A stretch of 64,000 nucleotides of DNA, from contig OX352774.1 in assembly GCA_947095535.1 (NCBI GenBank), positions 179,116,200-179,180,199 of the forward strand, read 5' to 3'. The position numbers and the translations under genes are program-made. Shown here piece after piece: positions 50,223-62,219 of this stretch; position 1 is the first letter of the stretch; every line of letters begins with the position of its first letter. Below the pieces are notes generated by a model. That model was not told where the DNA came from. It ran no database searches and worked only from the letters and a program-made list of their open reading frames with translations. Source of the stretch: Poecilobothrus nobilitatus (lineage: Eukaryota; Arthropoda; Insecta; Diptera; Dolichopodidae).

Positions 50223-52273
50223 ACAATTTATTTTATTTATAATTTTGTAAAATAAATATATGATATTGCTCTAGCTGAAACTCTAAGGTATTTAATATTT
50301 TTGAATGATTATCAAAACGAAAGAAAACCAAATTAATTTTATCCGGCCTAAAGGTTAATTCACACATATAAACTCAGTGCATATTCCAGTTCCTTCATTT
50401 AAATTTAGAATTTTAATACAGAAAATAAGGAAAGTACATTTGAAAGTTTACTTTTATTAGATGGGAGACCTACACTTGTGCCATTGAGAAACTTTTTTTT
50501 AATTACTTTACGTACAATGTTGGATCAGCTCTATGGCACTTTGCTTTTATTCATATTTCTATATGAAAAGTAAAATAAAAATCTTATGTGGTTTATTGAT
50601 TTCCTTTGCAATTTTTTCCAATACATCACCAGATGACAAACGAATTTTCGATAAATCATACAAAACTAATTGTCCCATACCTATTTAATTAATTTTCCGT
50701 CACTTGCCATTTCGAATTCAAACAATCCACTAAACTAATAACAAAATAAAAAAAAAATAAAATTTAGCAGCAGTTATTTTAATAAAAAATCGGACGTCCG
50801 GAAACAGAAATGACTGAAAGTGAACTGAGACGAAACTGAAATGTATGAACAGGAGCCAGTTGTTAGCTAAACATTTAAATTGTATACAATTCATTTAATT
50901 AAAAAATCGGAACTGAGACCGAACAGATATGTGAGAATCAATCTTTAATCAATTAATTGATTCAAATAGTAAATTATAAAATTATACAATTATAAAACAT
51001 ATTGTGCGATTGACTTGATGTATCATCCGTTTAATTAGTGTTGACATTATTGCTTAATTGTAGTTAAATCACAAAGTGTAACGCGGTTTCTACTTTAGTT
51101 CAATGACGATTTAGTTTTAATACATAATTGAACTTTTTTTTTTTCTTTTGGAACATTGCTAAACTACTGGTTTACTTAACTTATATTAGGGATGCTGTTA
51201 AATGTACATATTGCAGATAGAATAAAATACTTAAGATATTTATGAATTCTACTCTTCTATTCTAATATTGTAATACTTGTTACAGTTCCTTGCAGTTCTT
51301 CTCGTAACGTTTATTCTATTTACTAGTTTGAAGTTTGAGTTCAAGGTTCAGTGTTGCTATTAACAATAATTTTATGGATGAATAAAACTTTATCGACTTC
51401 TATTACTTTTCTCTAATAATTCTTGTTTCACGGTATATTTTAGTGGCAGTGTAATCCCTATATCATATCCAAATACACTTTTTATAGTTTTCCTTGCTGA
51501 TATTTTATCAATTAGGTAATCCGAACACGAAAATCGGTTGCATATAAATTAATTCTTAATTTTGAAAAGATTAATTTAATATTTTTATTTTAATTTTGTT
51601 TTTTAAAGAACAAGTTATAACTACGTTTTCATGGTATTTTTTGGTGAATGCAAATATAATTCAATGTCAGTTTTTACAATTTTCAGCAATTAAAAAAAAG
51701 TGAATAATTAAATAAAAATGTAAAAGGACCCCAAAATTGACAAGAAATTGGTACAGTATTTCTTATGAATAACTCTTTTCTTTCCCATACAGAATTTTAA
51801 AGTATTTCTTCATTTTATTTTGTGGAAATAATTCTTGGAACATAGTTTCGTTATGTTGTTTCGTTGGGTAGGAATTCTATAAGAATTATCTGTAAGAATT
51901 GGTAACTGTTATACGAGCTCTGAACGTTAGTTCATTAATGCGCCGTAAAAATGTATATTCTATCTAATTTCTAATTCGAGTATCGTAAATCATACTTAAC
52001 CTTTTACATTGAACTATGTAACCTTTTTTTTAACCTTTTTTGTTGTTAACCTTTAATGTTTTTCGTCTATGTTCTCTTTATTTTTGTCTTGTCTGAATCA
52101 TTTTTAGATCTTGGTAAAAAAACAAGCGCAGATTAGATTTAAAAGCCATCAAACTGAGTTAAGATAATTTTTATTAAGAAAATCATTTTGTGAATTATAA
52201 TACATTGTTGTTTCAACTGATTACTTAAATTTTTAAAGATTTTTTTTAATGAATTTTTTTTTTTTTGTTTGAA
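50223..52273. other. AT-rich stretch between the duplicated segments
   Basis: The part 50780-51120 is somewhat less AT-rich (atcggacgtccggaaacag, and a looser atcggaactgagaccg further on). No frame above 60 codons, no RNA gene and no known repeat were found. Confidence 0.5.
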
Positions 52274-52480
52274 AATTTCATTAAAAGTTTTCTAATAATA
52301 AAAGAAAATATAAAAAAAAAAATCTTATTCTGGTTTTAATACGGAAGTTCATATAATTTGTAGTAAATATAAGTAAAATTAAATTTTGTGTTCATTCTTA
52401 TGAGTTTTTCTTTTATGGAAATCTGATAAAGTTCTTTTTTTTAAAGTGCATCCTAAATTAATTTAAACTATAAAAACATT
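52274..52480 (+). repeat. Duplicated 210-bp segment, copy 2
   Basis: Partner of 50014-50222; see that entry. The identical 67 bp at its end is striking next to the indel-rich first part. Confidence 0.85.
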
Positions 52481-53849
52481 TGCATGCATAACTAAAAAAA
52501 ATAATTTTAATTCACTGTAAATAAATATTATGTTATAATATGGTACATATTAAAGTAATTCTAAGAAGTTTACATTTTCTCTTAGAAAATCATCTTAATT
52601 TTTTTTTTTTTTTTAATTAAAACGAATTTTTTTCTTTTTTTTATTACGCCCTCTGTGTCTTATGTGCCCTGAAATAAAAGAGTTTTCGAAGAGTTGTTTT
52701 GTTTTTTTTTTTTTTTTTTGTTAAATGGTATTTCTTCTAATTTAAATAATATTGAACACAGTTATAATTTTCATACTTATATGTATATGGTTTTCCTAAA
52801 AATTTACATATAGATTTGAGACTAACATTTTAACCCTGTATATCTATGAGATTTATCTATAAGAATATAGTGATCATTATAACTTTAAAAAACTAAAAGT
52901 TTTGTTTCTTTTTAGAAATCTGAAACATTTTATATAGTTCAAAAACTTTAAATTTTTTTTTTATTTATTTCTATGTAATATTATATATAATATGTATATA
53001 TATATTTTTGTTCTCAGTAAATCTACTTATATATTTTTCTTTTTTCTTAAATTACAGAAAAAAAATTTTTGAATAGTTATGTTTTTCTTTTGAAAACTTC
53101 CTGCTTCAACAAAATGTTCATTTTTTGTTTTTCTTATTTATACTTTTAAATATTTCCTTCTTGTTATTTTTTTTTTTATTTTTTTTATTTTTTTTTTTAA
53201 GGCAAGTCTTGGAGACATAAAATTCAAAAGTTTTTCTTAAAAGTTTATGTTTAGTTTTGCTGTTTTTTTTTTTATTTGTTTTTATTTTAAGTGATGGTCA
53301 ATTTAAAATATTTTCATATTGTAAGTTTAATCGAGTACATATATATATTATATACATATATGTATATATAATAACACATATAAGTATACTTTAAAACTAG
53401 CTAAAAAAGATGACAATATAATTGTTTAAATTAAGTTATTTCAAAGTATGGTATGACAATATGGAATTTTTTAAGTTTAAGATGATTCTTGGTAGATTTA
53501 AAACTTAGAAAAATAAAAATATGTAATAATTTAGAAGAATCATAATTACAATACTAGTCTTCTGTTCTTAATAACTTAAAAGATTTAAATTGACAAAATA
53601 TTTAACACAATCTTTAAAATTAAGTTTTTTTTCAAGTATTTTAATGATCAGCACTGGCAACTGTTACATTAAATCCATTATTACATTGAACACGAGGTTC
53701 TTCTGAGTAGTACTGCACTTTAATCAACTAGAACACCCCATTTAAATAAAATGAAATATTAGTATGAACCTTATATATATATATTTACTGTTGACAGCAC
53801 ATTCGCTAAAATAATATTACATAAACGCAACAAATTTCCGATTGCTATA
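52481..53849. other. AT-rich non-coding stretch
   Basis: Homopolymer-rich AT DNA with short TA/TATG tracts (about 52985-53005, 53340-53375). Nothing else recognised. Confidence 0.55.
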
Positions 53850-54260
53850 TTACACCATCTTGACAGTTCGACAGTGGAGGAGTTGGCATTTGTCGCACTC
53901 TTTTATTCACTTTTGAAACTTTAAGTGGAAGTATTACTTGTTTCATATCTTTATAGCAATGGTTTACTCTTAGTATACCTTATAAAGGTCAAATAAAACA
54001 CGATCAATAACTGGACTTTACAGCTATCGGAAAGTGCGGTGAGGATTGAGGTAATACTGAAGAAGACAATTAGACAAATACCGTTGTTTTGCATTTTTTC
54101 GAAATAATCCAATGCTGTGTATAGAGGCTTCCAGCCCAAATATTTGCATTGTACTCCATTTTTGATCTAATGTACTTTTTATAAATATTGAGAAAGTCGA
54201 TTGATGAAAAGTAACCTTTACAGGGATACAAAAAAACCCAGACATTAAGCAACATCTTTA
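53850..54260 (-). pseudogene. LINE reverse transcriptase C-terminal remnant
   Basis: Three overlapping minus-strand frames (54255 down to 53951) together give the region after the reverse transcriptase palm of a jockey/CR1-like LINE: LNIYKKYIRSKMEYNANIWA (about 54140-54200), then YTALDYFEKMQNNGICLI and a SITSILTALSDSCKV block (about 54000-54110). The same order, IYKSFI...IEYNVHI, occurs in the copy at 23011-23930. After about 53940 the sequence jumps to the ORF end (KVNKRVRQ, about 53905-53925), so part is deleted. No poly(A) tail is visible. Confidence 0.8.
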
Positions 54261-56335
54261 GATATACTAAATTATGATTTAATCAAGTAAATTTTTGATT
54301 TAATTCGATGTTATGAATGTTTTAATATGTTGAGGGCTGTAGAGCTACTTCTTGACATATCAGCTCTGGTATTAGTATTTGCTATTGTAAAGCTAAATTG
54401 TAAAGATTTAAACACCATTGTGTATTTTTATTTAAAATTTTATCAATTAGCTTGCTCTATTGTATAAAACTAATAATTAACCCATTTTCGGAATTAATTT
54501 AAATAAAAGAAAAATCATTTTAAAAATATTTTTAACTGAAATTTTATATTTTAATAAATTATTGTTTATTGTTTAATAATGTCTTCAAGATTCAACGACC
54601 TAAACATTTTTATATTTTGTCTTCTTCATTTTGTATTATTAAATTCCAATAAATCCTTTTTATATTTTGTTATTTTGTTATTTTATTTTCTAAAGATATT
54701 AAGTTGGATTTATTTTTATTGTTACAACATTTTATGTTTTCCAAATATTTTGTTTTTCGGTTTGTTATATTTTATTTTTTCTTTTTTTTTTTAGGTTTTT
54801 CCAAAAAACTTCTGTGGCTTTTCTTTGAGTTTTTCATTTTTTCATTTTGATTTTATTTTATTTTATTGGTTTTTAAAAAAAAATTAATTGAACTTGTTGT
54901 TTTTTTTTTCCTTTTTTTGAAATTATATTATAATTTCTTTCTAAAAAAGTTGTCGATTCTGAATTTTCCTTTCGGGAAATTTTTTGAAATGAGAAAGAAG
55001 GGATTTTTATCTTTAAGATTGTTGTTTTTGGTTAAATTATTTCGGTTGAATTGGTTAAAACATTTATGGTCAGAAAATAAAATCATTTAAAATTAAAAAT
55101 GAAATATTCATTAATTATTAAATGAAAAAACTTTAAGGAATATAATTACTATATTGTTGTTATTTTTCATTACATTGTACTCAAAAAGAAAAAAAAAAAG
55201 CTCTTTATTTAAATATTATGTAAAGAAAATAATAAATTAACAAGATAATTATTAAAGTTAAAAAAAATTTTAAGGAAATAACTCATTTTTAAAAAGTTAA
55301 TGATCAACAATTTAAAGATACTTTTTAGAGAAAAAAATTTAAACAAAGTATCTTTTAAATCTAAAAAAAATTTCAGAAAATCACTTTAAATATTTTGTAA
55401 CTTAATAAACAAATTTAAATACATTTTTTGCACCATTTTATGTAAAAAAAAAATTAAAAATATTAAAATAAATAAATTTCTTTAAAAATTTCTTAAAAAA
55501 TTTTTTCAATAATAAATCTTAAGAATTTAGGAAAAATAGTACTACAAAAATTCTGATTTCTGTAAAGAAAATCACATTAAAAAAAAAAATTCTCTTCAGA
55601 AATGTTTTATTAAGTTTCCAAAACAGAGAAAAATGTTTTTGAAAATATTTTTCAAAATTGTTTTTGCCAATGTTTTTGGTTTTTTTTTTTTTTTGTTTGT
55701 TTTCCTCACATTAGATGACATTGAGAAATCATTTAAATAAAAAAAAATATTTCAAAAAAATTTATTTTTTGTATAAAATTCAAGATGTGTTTTTGACATA
55801 TTACGATTTTACTAAAAATAATAAAATTTAAAATATTGTCGTTTAAATTCATATACATATGTATATACGTATATATATGTATGTATAATTTCATAACGCG
55901 GAAAATTTATGTTTAAAAGAAAATTTTTTTTTTTTAACTGAGAAAATAATGGTATTTAACATTCTGTTAAATTCGCCGTTAAATTGAAATTTTCATTCTT
56001 TGTTTGTTTTTTGAGAAATATCGAAAAATTTTGCTAGAGTATACTGTGAATCCATTGTGAGTATTTAAGGTGGGTGTTTCTCTATTGTGCCCGTAGTAGC
56101 ATTTTTTGGCGAAAGCTAAAATATATATTTTGTTTAACTCAGAGACTTTACTTAAAATAATATCTGGTTTTTCCTTTTTTTATTTTATTTTCTGTTTTGT
56201 TTTTTTTTGCTTTTGTTTTTTGTTAATTACAAGATTAAAATATAATATCTAGATTTAAGCCTATTTTAATATTATTATTGCAATGATTTGAATTTAAGTG
56301 AATTTGATTTAATGATTAAAAGATAAAAAATAAAA
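54261..56335. other. AT-rich non-coding stretch
   Basis: This contains two plus-strand frames of 71-74 codons (54579-54794 and 54866-55090), both Phe/Leu-rich translations of T-rich DNA. No motif, RNA gene or repeat partner was found. Confidence 0.55.
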
Positions 56336-56410
56336 ATGTATACACTCTGTAAGAGCTTCACATAGCTCTTTTTGAGAAATGAATAAATAAATAAATAAAT
56401 AAAATAAAGA
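56336..56410 (+). repeat. LINE-tail-like hairpin plus AAAT microsatellite
   Basis: A perfect 7-bp stem, aagagct / agctctt (56351-56370), is followed by tttgagaaat and about five AAAT-type units (56381-56405). A terminal hairpin followed by a short tandem repeat is how many non-LTR retrotransposons (CR1-like and RTE-like clades) end. No ORF precedes it, so at most this is a severely 5'-truncated copy. Confidence 0.4.
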
Positions 56411-56456
56411 TTTGTAAGTTGAAGAGGTTTTTTGGAAGTGGTCTAGATAAACTTCA

Positions 56457-56480
56457 GTGCTCTACCAACTGAGTAATCCA
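56457..56480 (-). mobile_element. tRNA 5'-half relic
   Basis: On the minus strand this reads tggattactcagttggtaga then gcac, matching the D arm and A box of tRNAs such as lysine or phenylalanine (AGCTCAGTTGGTAGAGC). The 3' half with the B box is missing, so it is a truncated tRNA pseudogene or SINE head. It lies 50 bp from the LINE-tail-like repeat, in the opposite orientation. Confidence 0.55.
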
Positions 56481-56733
56481 ATAGAACTGAACAAGGACGA
56501 AAAAAAATACATATAAATTTTTGGTTTTTAAATCTTTTAAATTATATTGCATTTAGCAATACGTGCCTTCATGCCATTATTTTTTATTTATTAAACATCT
56601 TTTGGATACAATTATAATTTTATTTGCTACTAGTTTAGTTCATAGATTTTACATAGTACACAGCTTACAGTATAACTTCTCTATACTGTATTATCTATAT
56701 GTTAAATGTTCTGATCTGGGTTAGTAAATTGTG

Positions 56734-56868
56734 CTAACCACTTATCACTAAAAAAATAATAATTATTTTTTTGATAAATTTTTGTTGCACTAATTTGATT
56801 AATAAGAAACACTCTCTTATCAAAAGAAAAAAAAAAATAATGATTGTTTGAGTAATTATAAGTGGTTA
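56734..56868. mobile_element. Putative 135-bp MITE / hairpin element
   Basis: The ends are ctaaccacttat (56734-56745) and ataagtggttag (56857-56868), a perfect 12-bp inverted repeat. Pairing continues inward through aataattattttttt- and gataa-containing segments, so most of the element can fold on itself. A 67-codon minus frame across it is a by-product. No other copy is in the window and no target-site duplication is clear. Confidence 0.6.
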
Positions 56869-59306
56869 GTCCAATACGGTCCAAATTATTGATTTTATTA
56901 TTCATGTAATCTAAGTTTTAAGGAAAAAAAAAGAGAGAATTCAAAAACCTCTTTTAAAGAATTTCAATCAAACTGCATTATCTTGCACTAAATACTTAAT
57001 CCTAGAGTGCTTATAACTAAACTGTCTAACTAAGTATATATTTCGTATAATTTCATTAGTGAAGTATGTCTAAGCTTTTCTTGGATATTGTTTGTTAGTT
57101 GTTTTATATTTTCTTAAAAAAAAAAAAAAAAAAAGTGGGTAATTTTTAGCATCAATTTATAAAACTTTATTTAGAAATTGTTTGTAAACTTTTCTTGTGA
57201 GTCTTTTTACAGTCATACCGTATTGATAAAACGTATAGAATTATAGGTTCGAATAAGAATTCCTTTAAGTTATCAACATTTTAATCGTTTCATTTATTTT
57301 ATCAATAAATGTACCAATATGATTTTTTAAAGGTAAATGATCGTAATATAATCCTATGTGGTTGATATCCTGATTCAATGGTATTCCTTTAAGATTTTAT
57401 ACCAAGCAAGAAATGTTTTTGGTTTACTAATTTTGGACCTTATATTAAAAATCTATTAATTTCTTTTAATTTATATAGTAATTATCATTTTATATTTTAT
57501 AAACAAAAGGAAATCACTTTAAAATATCATTAAATTACTGTTTATTATTATTTAAAATTTTTCTAAACCTTTAAGTTGATAAAAAATCCTCCTTTCTATA
57601 GAATATATTTTACAAATTAAAAATTTTCTTTCTTAATAATAATTTTAAATAATTACCTAATTAATTTTTTAATTTTATAATTTTCTACCAATCAATTAAT
57701 TTGAAATTAAATATCAATTTAAAAAATTGTCTTGTTATCGTTTACTATACGCTAAAACATAAAAGTTTTCTGGAATCTTTTAAAAACTAATTAAAAAAGA
57801 AAAAAAAAGGAAATCGATTAGTTTTATATAAACGATTCTTATTTTATTTGACACCCCTGAAAACAATTCAATTAAATTTTTTAAGTGTCTATAAAATCAA
57901 ATTATTTTATTTTATAGAATAGTCCTTAAAATATTATGCTTAAGAAATAAAACTGCTTACACTTAATTAAGGTATCTACATAATATAAATAGAACCCCTA
58001 AATGTCCTTAAAAGTTAATTAGGAAAATAAAAAATTCGAAATTTATTATTATTTTTTTTTTTTTTTACAATATTATTGTTTTCAAAAACAATTTCTACAT
58101 TTTATCATTATGTTATATTATATAAACTTTATATCCTGAAATATTTATATTTAAAATACATTTATATATAAAATGGTAGAACGCATTAAACAGTAATGTC
58201 CTTTTTCTTTATTTTATATCATTTAAAATAGTAACTGGGTACATATTTTATTTGCTTTCGTATTAGGTGTTATATAAAATTCGGTTATAATTAAAAGATT
58301 TTACCGTTTATGATTGTAAAATATATTTCGTTTAATAGATATCATTAACTTTAGATTAACTGAATTTTAACTGTATTAATTATAATTTATGTCTAAGATA
58401 ATAGATGGCGCACAAATAAAAATGTTTGCGTTTAACAAATCTTGTGCAATAGCCACAACCGAGTAATTAACGGCTTAGTGTAGCTAACGGTTCCAGAAAC
58501 TGAAGTTTAGTGAAATAAGAATAATTAAGAATATGGCGGTCATATCCTAAGGTGATAAGAATAGAAAGGAGAAAACAAATGTATTAATTGCTAGAACTAT
58601 ATTCAAACAATACATTTAAATAATACATTTTTTTTGACATCAATTATCTAGCTTTAAAACAAAGCTGGGACAAAAAATATTAGTGATCCTAAAAAAAATG
58701 TAAAGAAAACCTAAAAAAAAAAAAAAAATTGGAAGAATCTGAAGTGAAAATTACATTTTAATCCCTTAGTACAATTTGTATTATTATGAAGTTGAATTTA
58801 TTGGAATTTATAAAGAATGATATGCAAATTTTATAAATTTATATTACAATTAGCTGCCTATACTAAACCAAAGTTTTAAATATTTTTTTCTTTAGTATCA
58901 ATATGTCTCTTTAGTATCGACATTTATTTAAAGTTCATTTCAATCACATTTTATTTAAAAAAAAAATTTAATAATTTGCTACTTTATTTACTTTAATTCT
59001 ACTCGTCCGTCTGTTCGGTTGAGATAGAGAAATTTTACTTTAACATGGGAAGGTCTAAGGTCTAAAAAAAATGAATATTACAGAATAACTTTATTATTTA
59101 GGTTCATCCATTAGCTATACTACCCATCGAAATTTTGTAAAAGACTGAATTTTAAAATGCGTTACATCTGAGGTTCTGATTAACATTTTTCCAATCCAAG
59201 AAACGCTAAACGACAAAACATTTCTTTAAATTTTAAATCAATATTATATATTTTTTTTTTTTGTAATTTAATATTTAAATTTCCCGTTATGTGAATGCAA
59301 ATTTTT
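56869..59306. other. AT-rich non-coding stretch
   Basis: The part 58395-58560 is less AT-rich (atagatggcgcacaaataa, aacggcttagtgtagctaac) but has no open frame and no structure I can name. The rest is AT-rich with homopolymers. Confidence 0.5.
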
Positions 59307-59436
59307 GAGTCAAATGCATAAAACTGAACTTGAACTTTAATCTCATATTTTCAAACAAAAACTATGGGTTTAAGTGTAAATTTTGTTTGAACATTTTTGA
59401 GATTTAAATTCAAGCTCAATTTGCTGCATTCGACCC
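59307..59436 (-). other. 130-nt imperfect hairpin, possible minus-strand RNA
   Basis: The outer arms are 38 nt each (59307-59344 and 59399-59436) and pair at 30 of 38 positions by strict Watson-Crick. Pairing resumes inward (tcaaacaaaa with ttttgtttga) around a 20-nt loop (59361-59380). Five of the eight outer mismatches are transitions, and every one of the five becomes a G-U pair if the minus strand is transcribed, against C-A mismatches on the plus strand. So a minus-strand RNA would pair at 35 of 38 positions. The length and loop suit a long arthropod pre-miRNA or hairpin-RNA, but an old MITE would look similar. No promoter or expression evidence can be seen. Confidence 0.45.
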
Positions 59437-61342
59437 TTTAAAAGATTTTGCTTCTTTTATAACTTTCCAAAACTTTTAGATAGAACATTGAAATTTTAAA
59501 ATATTTTATTCCAGCCCCTTAGGAGTGAAAATTTGAACAGTTTTTGTTTTAGACATCTTTTGAGACATGTCTATAACCTAAGTAAGAAGTAAAAAAGCTC
59601 ATACACTATATTTTTACATGTGGTAACAATTTTTCTTTAGTTTATAAGACTTTCTTAAAATTTGCAAAAAGGAATCACTAACTTTTAACACCATGAGTTC
59701 CAAGCGAATTTTCGTAAAATTTTCGCGAATGTCAAAGTATAAAATCGCATACTTTTTATTTTCATTCAAATATGAATATAACGGTCTCCAATAAAATTTT
59801 TAGATAAATATACTCCTCTATACTCTACTCTTCAACCCGTTCCATAAAACTTTTTATATCCTTTTAATTAAAATAATTAAATTAATAAAAAAAATTAACA
59901 ACTACTCGTAATATAATTTCTTCCTTATCTTTTAAACTTTCTTATTTAATTCTAACCAATAAAATGCAACTACATATATAAGTATCATAAGTATCATAAT
60001 TTTTTATATGGTAAACCAAAATAATTTAAATTTATATAAATCCTAATTTCCCACAATATAAAAACAACAAATTTAACCAAAGGAAATTAAATTCCTTTTA
60101 TCTAAAAATAAAAGTAAAAAAAAAAAAAAACAGACATTAAGTAACATTGACAACCATAATTATATTTACAATAATCTTACCAACAACTTATAGTATCTTG
60201 TAGAATGTATTTTCTTTCAAGTTTTAGACATTAAAATTGAATAAAACTTTGTAAAAGAAAATTATTCTAATTATCTCATTAATTTTAAAAGTCATAGTTG
60301 AGTTTTTTTTTTTTTTTTTTTGTATCAGTATCTATAAGTAAAAAAGAATTTTAATGATAAAACCAAAAACTTATAGAATCCTTCCTTTCCTGTTTGTAAA
60401 GTATATGTTAAGTATAAAATTATTACTGGTTACACAGTTGTAAAATAAAGTTAAGTATAAATTTTCTTCTCTCATTCTCTGTTTCGCATTATTGTATAGG
60501 AAAGGTACAACTATTGAAAAAAGTGAAGTACCTACCTTATAAGAATACTTAAGAATATGATAAAAATGATAGAAATAAAATTACCATAATTTGACCACAA
60601 GTTCAATTATGATTAATTCATAAAAAAAAAAAAAAAATTAAAACTATCTTTAAAATTTTTCATAGAATATTTTGTAAGATGATTTCTAAGAAAATTGAAA
60701 ATTATCAAAATTAAAGAAATTTTCAATTTTTTTTATTATTAAAACTAAAATACGAAGTTTTATGACTGATTTTTGTAAGTTGAATTGAATTCTAAAAGTT
60801 TAGTAAATAATCTATAGAATAAATAAGTAAATTAAATTACTTGCTGTATTATAGTGGGGATTGGATTCGTGGATTATATTGCCAAACAAAATTTTATGAA
60901 GTAAATTTTAAAGAAAAGTAATTATCTAAAAAAAAATATCTTGAGATAGTTAAATCTATTTAATATAATTTTTTAATTATATCTTTTTCATAATATTGTT
61001 TTCCTAAGGGAGGAGGTCAGTTTTCCAAAAACACCATGACTACCCATCTCCCCCTAAAACCCATCTACATCTTTAGCTCTATAATTGTAATAGGATGAAA
61101 CTCCAACAGCTTATTTAGTATATTGGCTTGGCACTAGGAATAGAAGAGATTATGACAGAGTTGTGGAATTTGGGAGTGCGACTGTAATGAAACAATGAAC
61201 AATGAATAGTGATTGACTTTATACTTATATTGAAATAAGAGGTTTTTTAATGAAAAAAATTGAAAAATGACAAATTTCTATGATGAAAAAAAAATTTGTG
61301 ATACTTATTCGATTATTTAAGGTTAGAAAAATGGGAAAAAAA
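59437..61342. other. AT-rich stretch with one GC-richer patch
   Basis: A less AT-rich patch at about 61005-61205 (gggaggaggtcag, catctccccctaaaaccc, ctccaacagctta) contains no long frame and no recognisable family. The remainder is AT-rich DNA with homopolymers (about 60304-60321) and nothing else recognised. Confidence 0.5.
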
Positions 61343-62036
61343 TCAAGTCATGCTTTCGTCAATTTTAAGGTAATCCTATATTATTAAGAAAAGTTGTTAA
61401 TATAAATAAAAATTAAATTTTGGAGCTATAAGTTATATTACTTAAAAAATGTGTTGTGTTAATACTTCAAAAAAAATTTTTAAAAGGTGTATAATTTTCT
61501 TACAGCTTCTAAATGGGGAGCGCCACAAAAATATTTTCTGAAATGACTAACTCATACTTATTTATTTATACATCATTTCTGAAATGACTCATTCCAAAGA
61601 TATAACTCTTCTCAAAATTTCAAATTTCTAACTTAAACCGTTTAAAAGAAGGAAGAGGTTAAAAATTTTACAAAAATTTAGTTTCGCATAACAATAAATT
61701 AAAATTCCGTTTGGCGGAAGCATTTATTATGCCTATACATATTTATTATACCTATATACCCATTTGTAAAGCTAATAAAAGCGTTAGCCGGTTTAACGTT
61801 TTCACATTGATATACTTACCTAATAGAACTTCTGTTCCAACAATTTAAATATAAGGCTTTTTCGGAATTTAGAAGGCTGTAGCTCCGTAACGGGTAGGGC
61901 TACAGAAAAAAGGTATTCCATAAAATGAATTGTTTTACGATATCTATTCGTAGTTAAAATTTCATTACTCTGTTTCGCACTGAATTTCATATTAATATTT
62001 TTTAAAATGGGCTAAAAAAACATTGTTGAAATAATG
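61343..62036 (+). repeat. Dispersed non-coding repeat, copy C
   Basis: Close relative of copy B at 20373-20890 (same blocks: gctttcgtcaattttaaggt, attattaagaaaagttgtta, cttacagcttctaaatgggg) with an extra inserted segment of about 150 bp in the middle (about 61690-61860). Its end, attactctgtttcgcactg then ttttaaaatgggctaaaaaa, corresponds to the ends of copies B and D. It stands directly upstream of copy D, so the two may form one tandem locus. Confidence 0.7.
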
Positions 62037-62219
62037 CACTAAAACTAATTAGGAGAGAGTCTAGAGTTGGTGACAAAATTAGGGTTCAAATTATTTTCAT
62101 AGTGGGATTTAATTTTGAATACATTTAAATTTATTTTAATGTTAATTGAATTAAAAAACCTTTTATTTATAACTTAACTACAGGAATAAAAGAGCAAATT
62201 GATTTTTCAAAAATAATTA

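Noticed and set aside
50014..52480. LTR retrotransposon bounded by the duplicated segments
   Set aside because: Between the segments there is no primer binding site, polypurine tract, gag or pol trace, and the repeats lack TG...CA ends.
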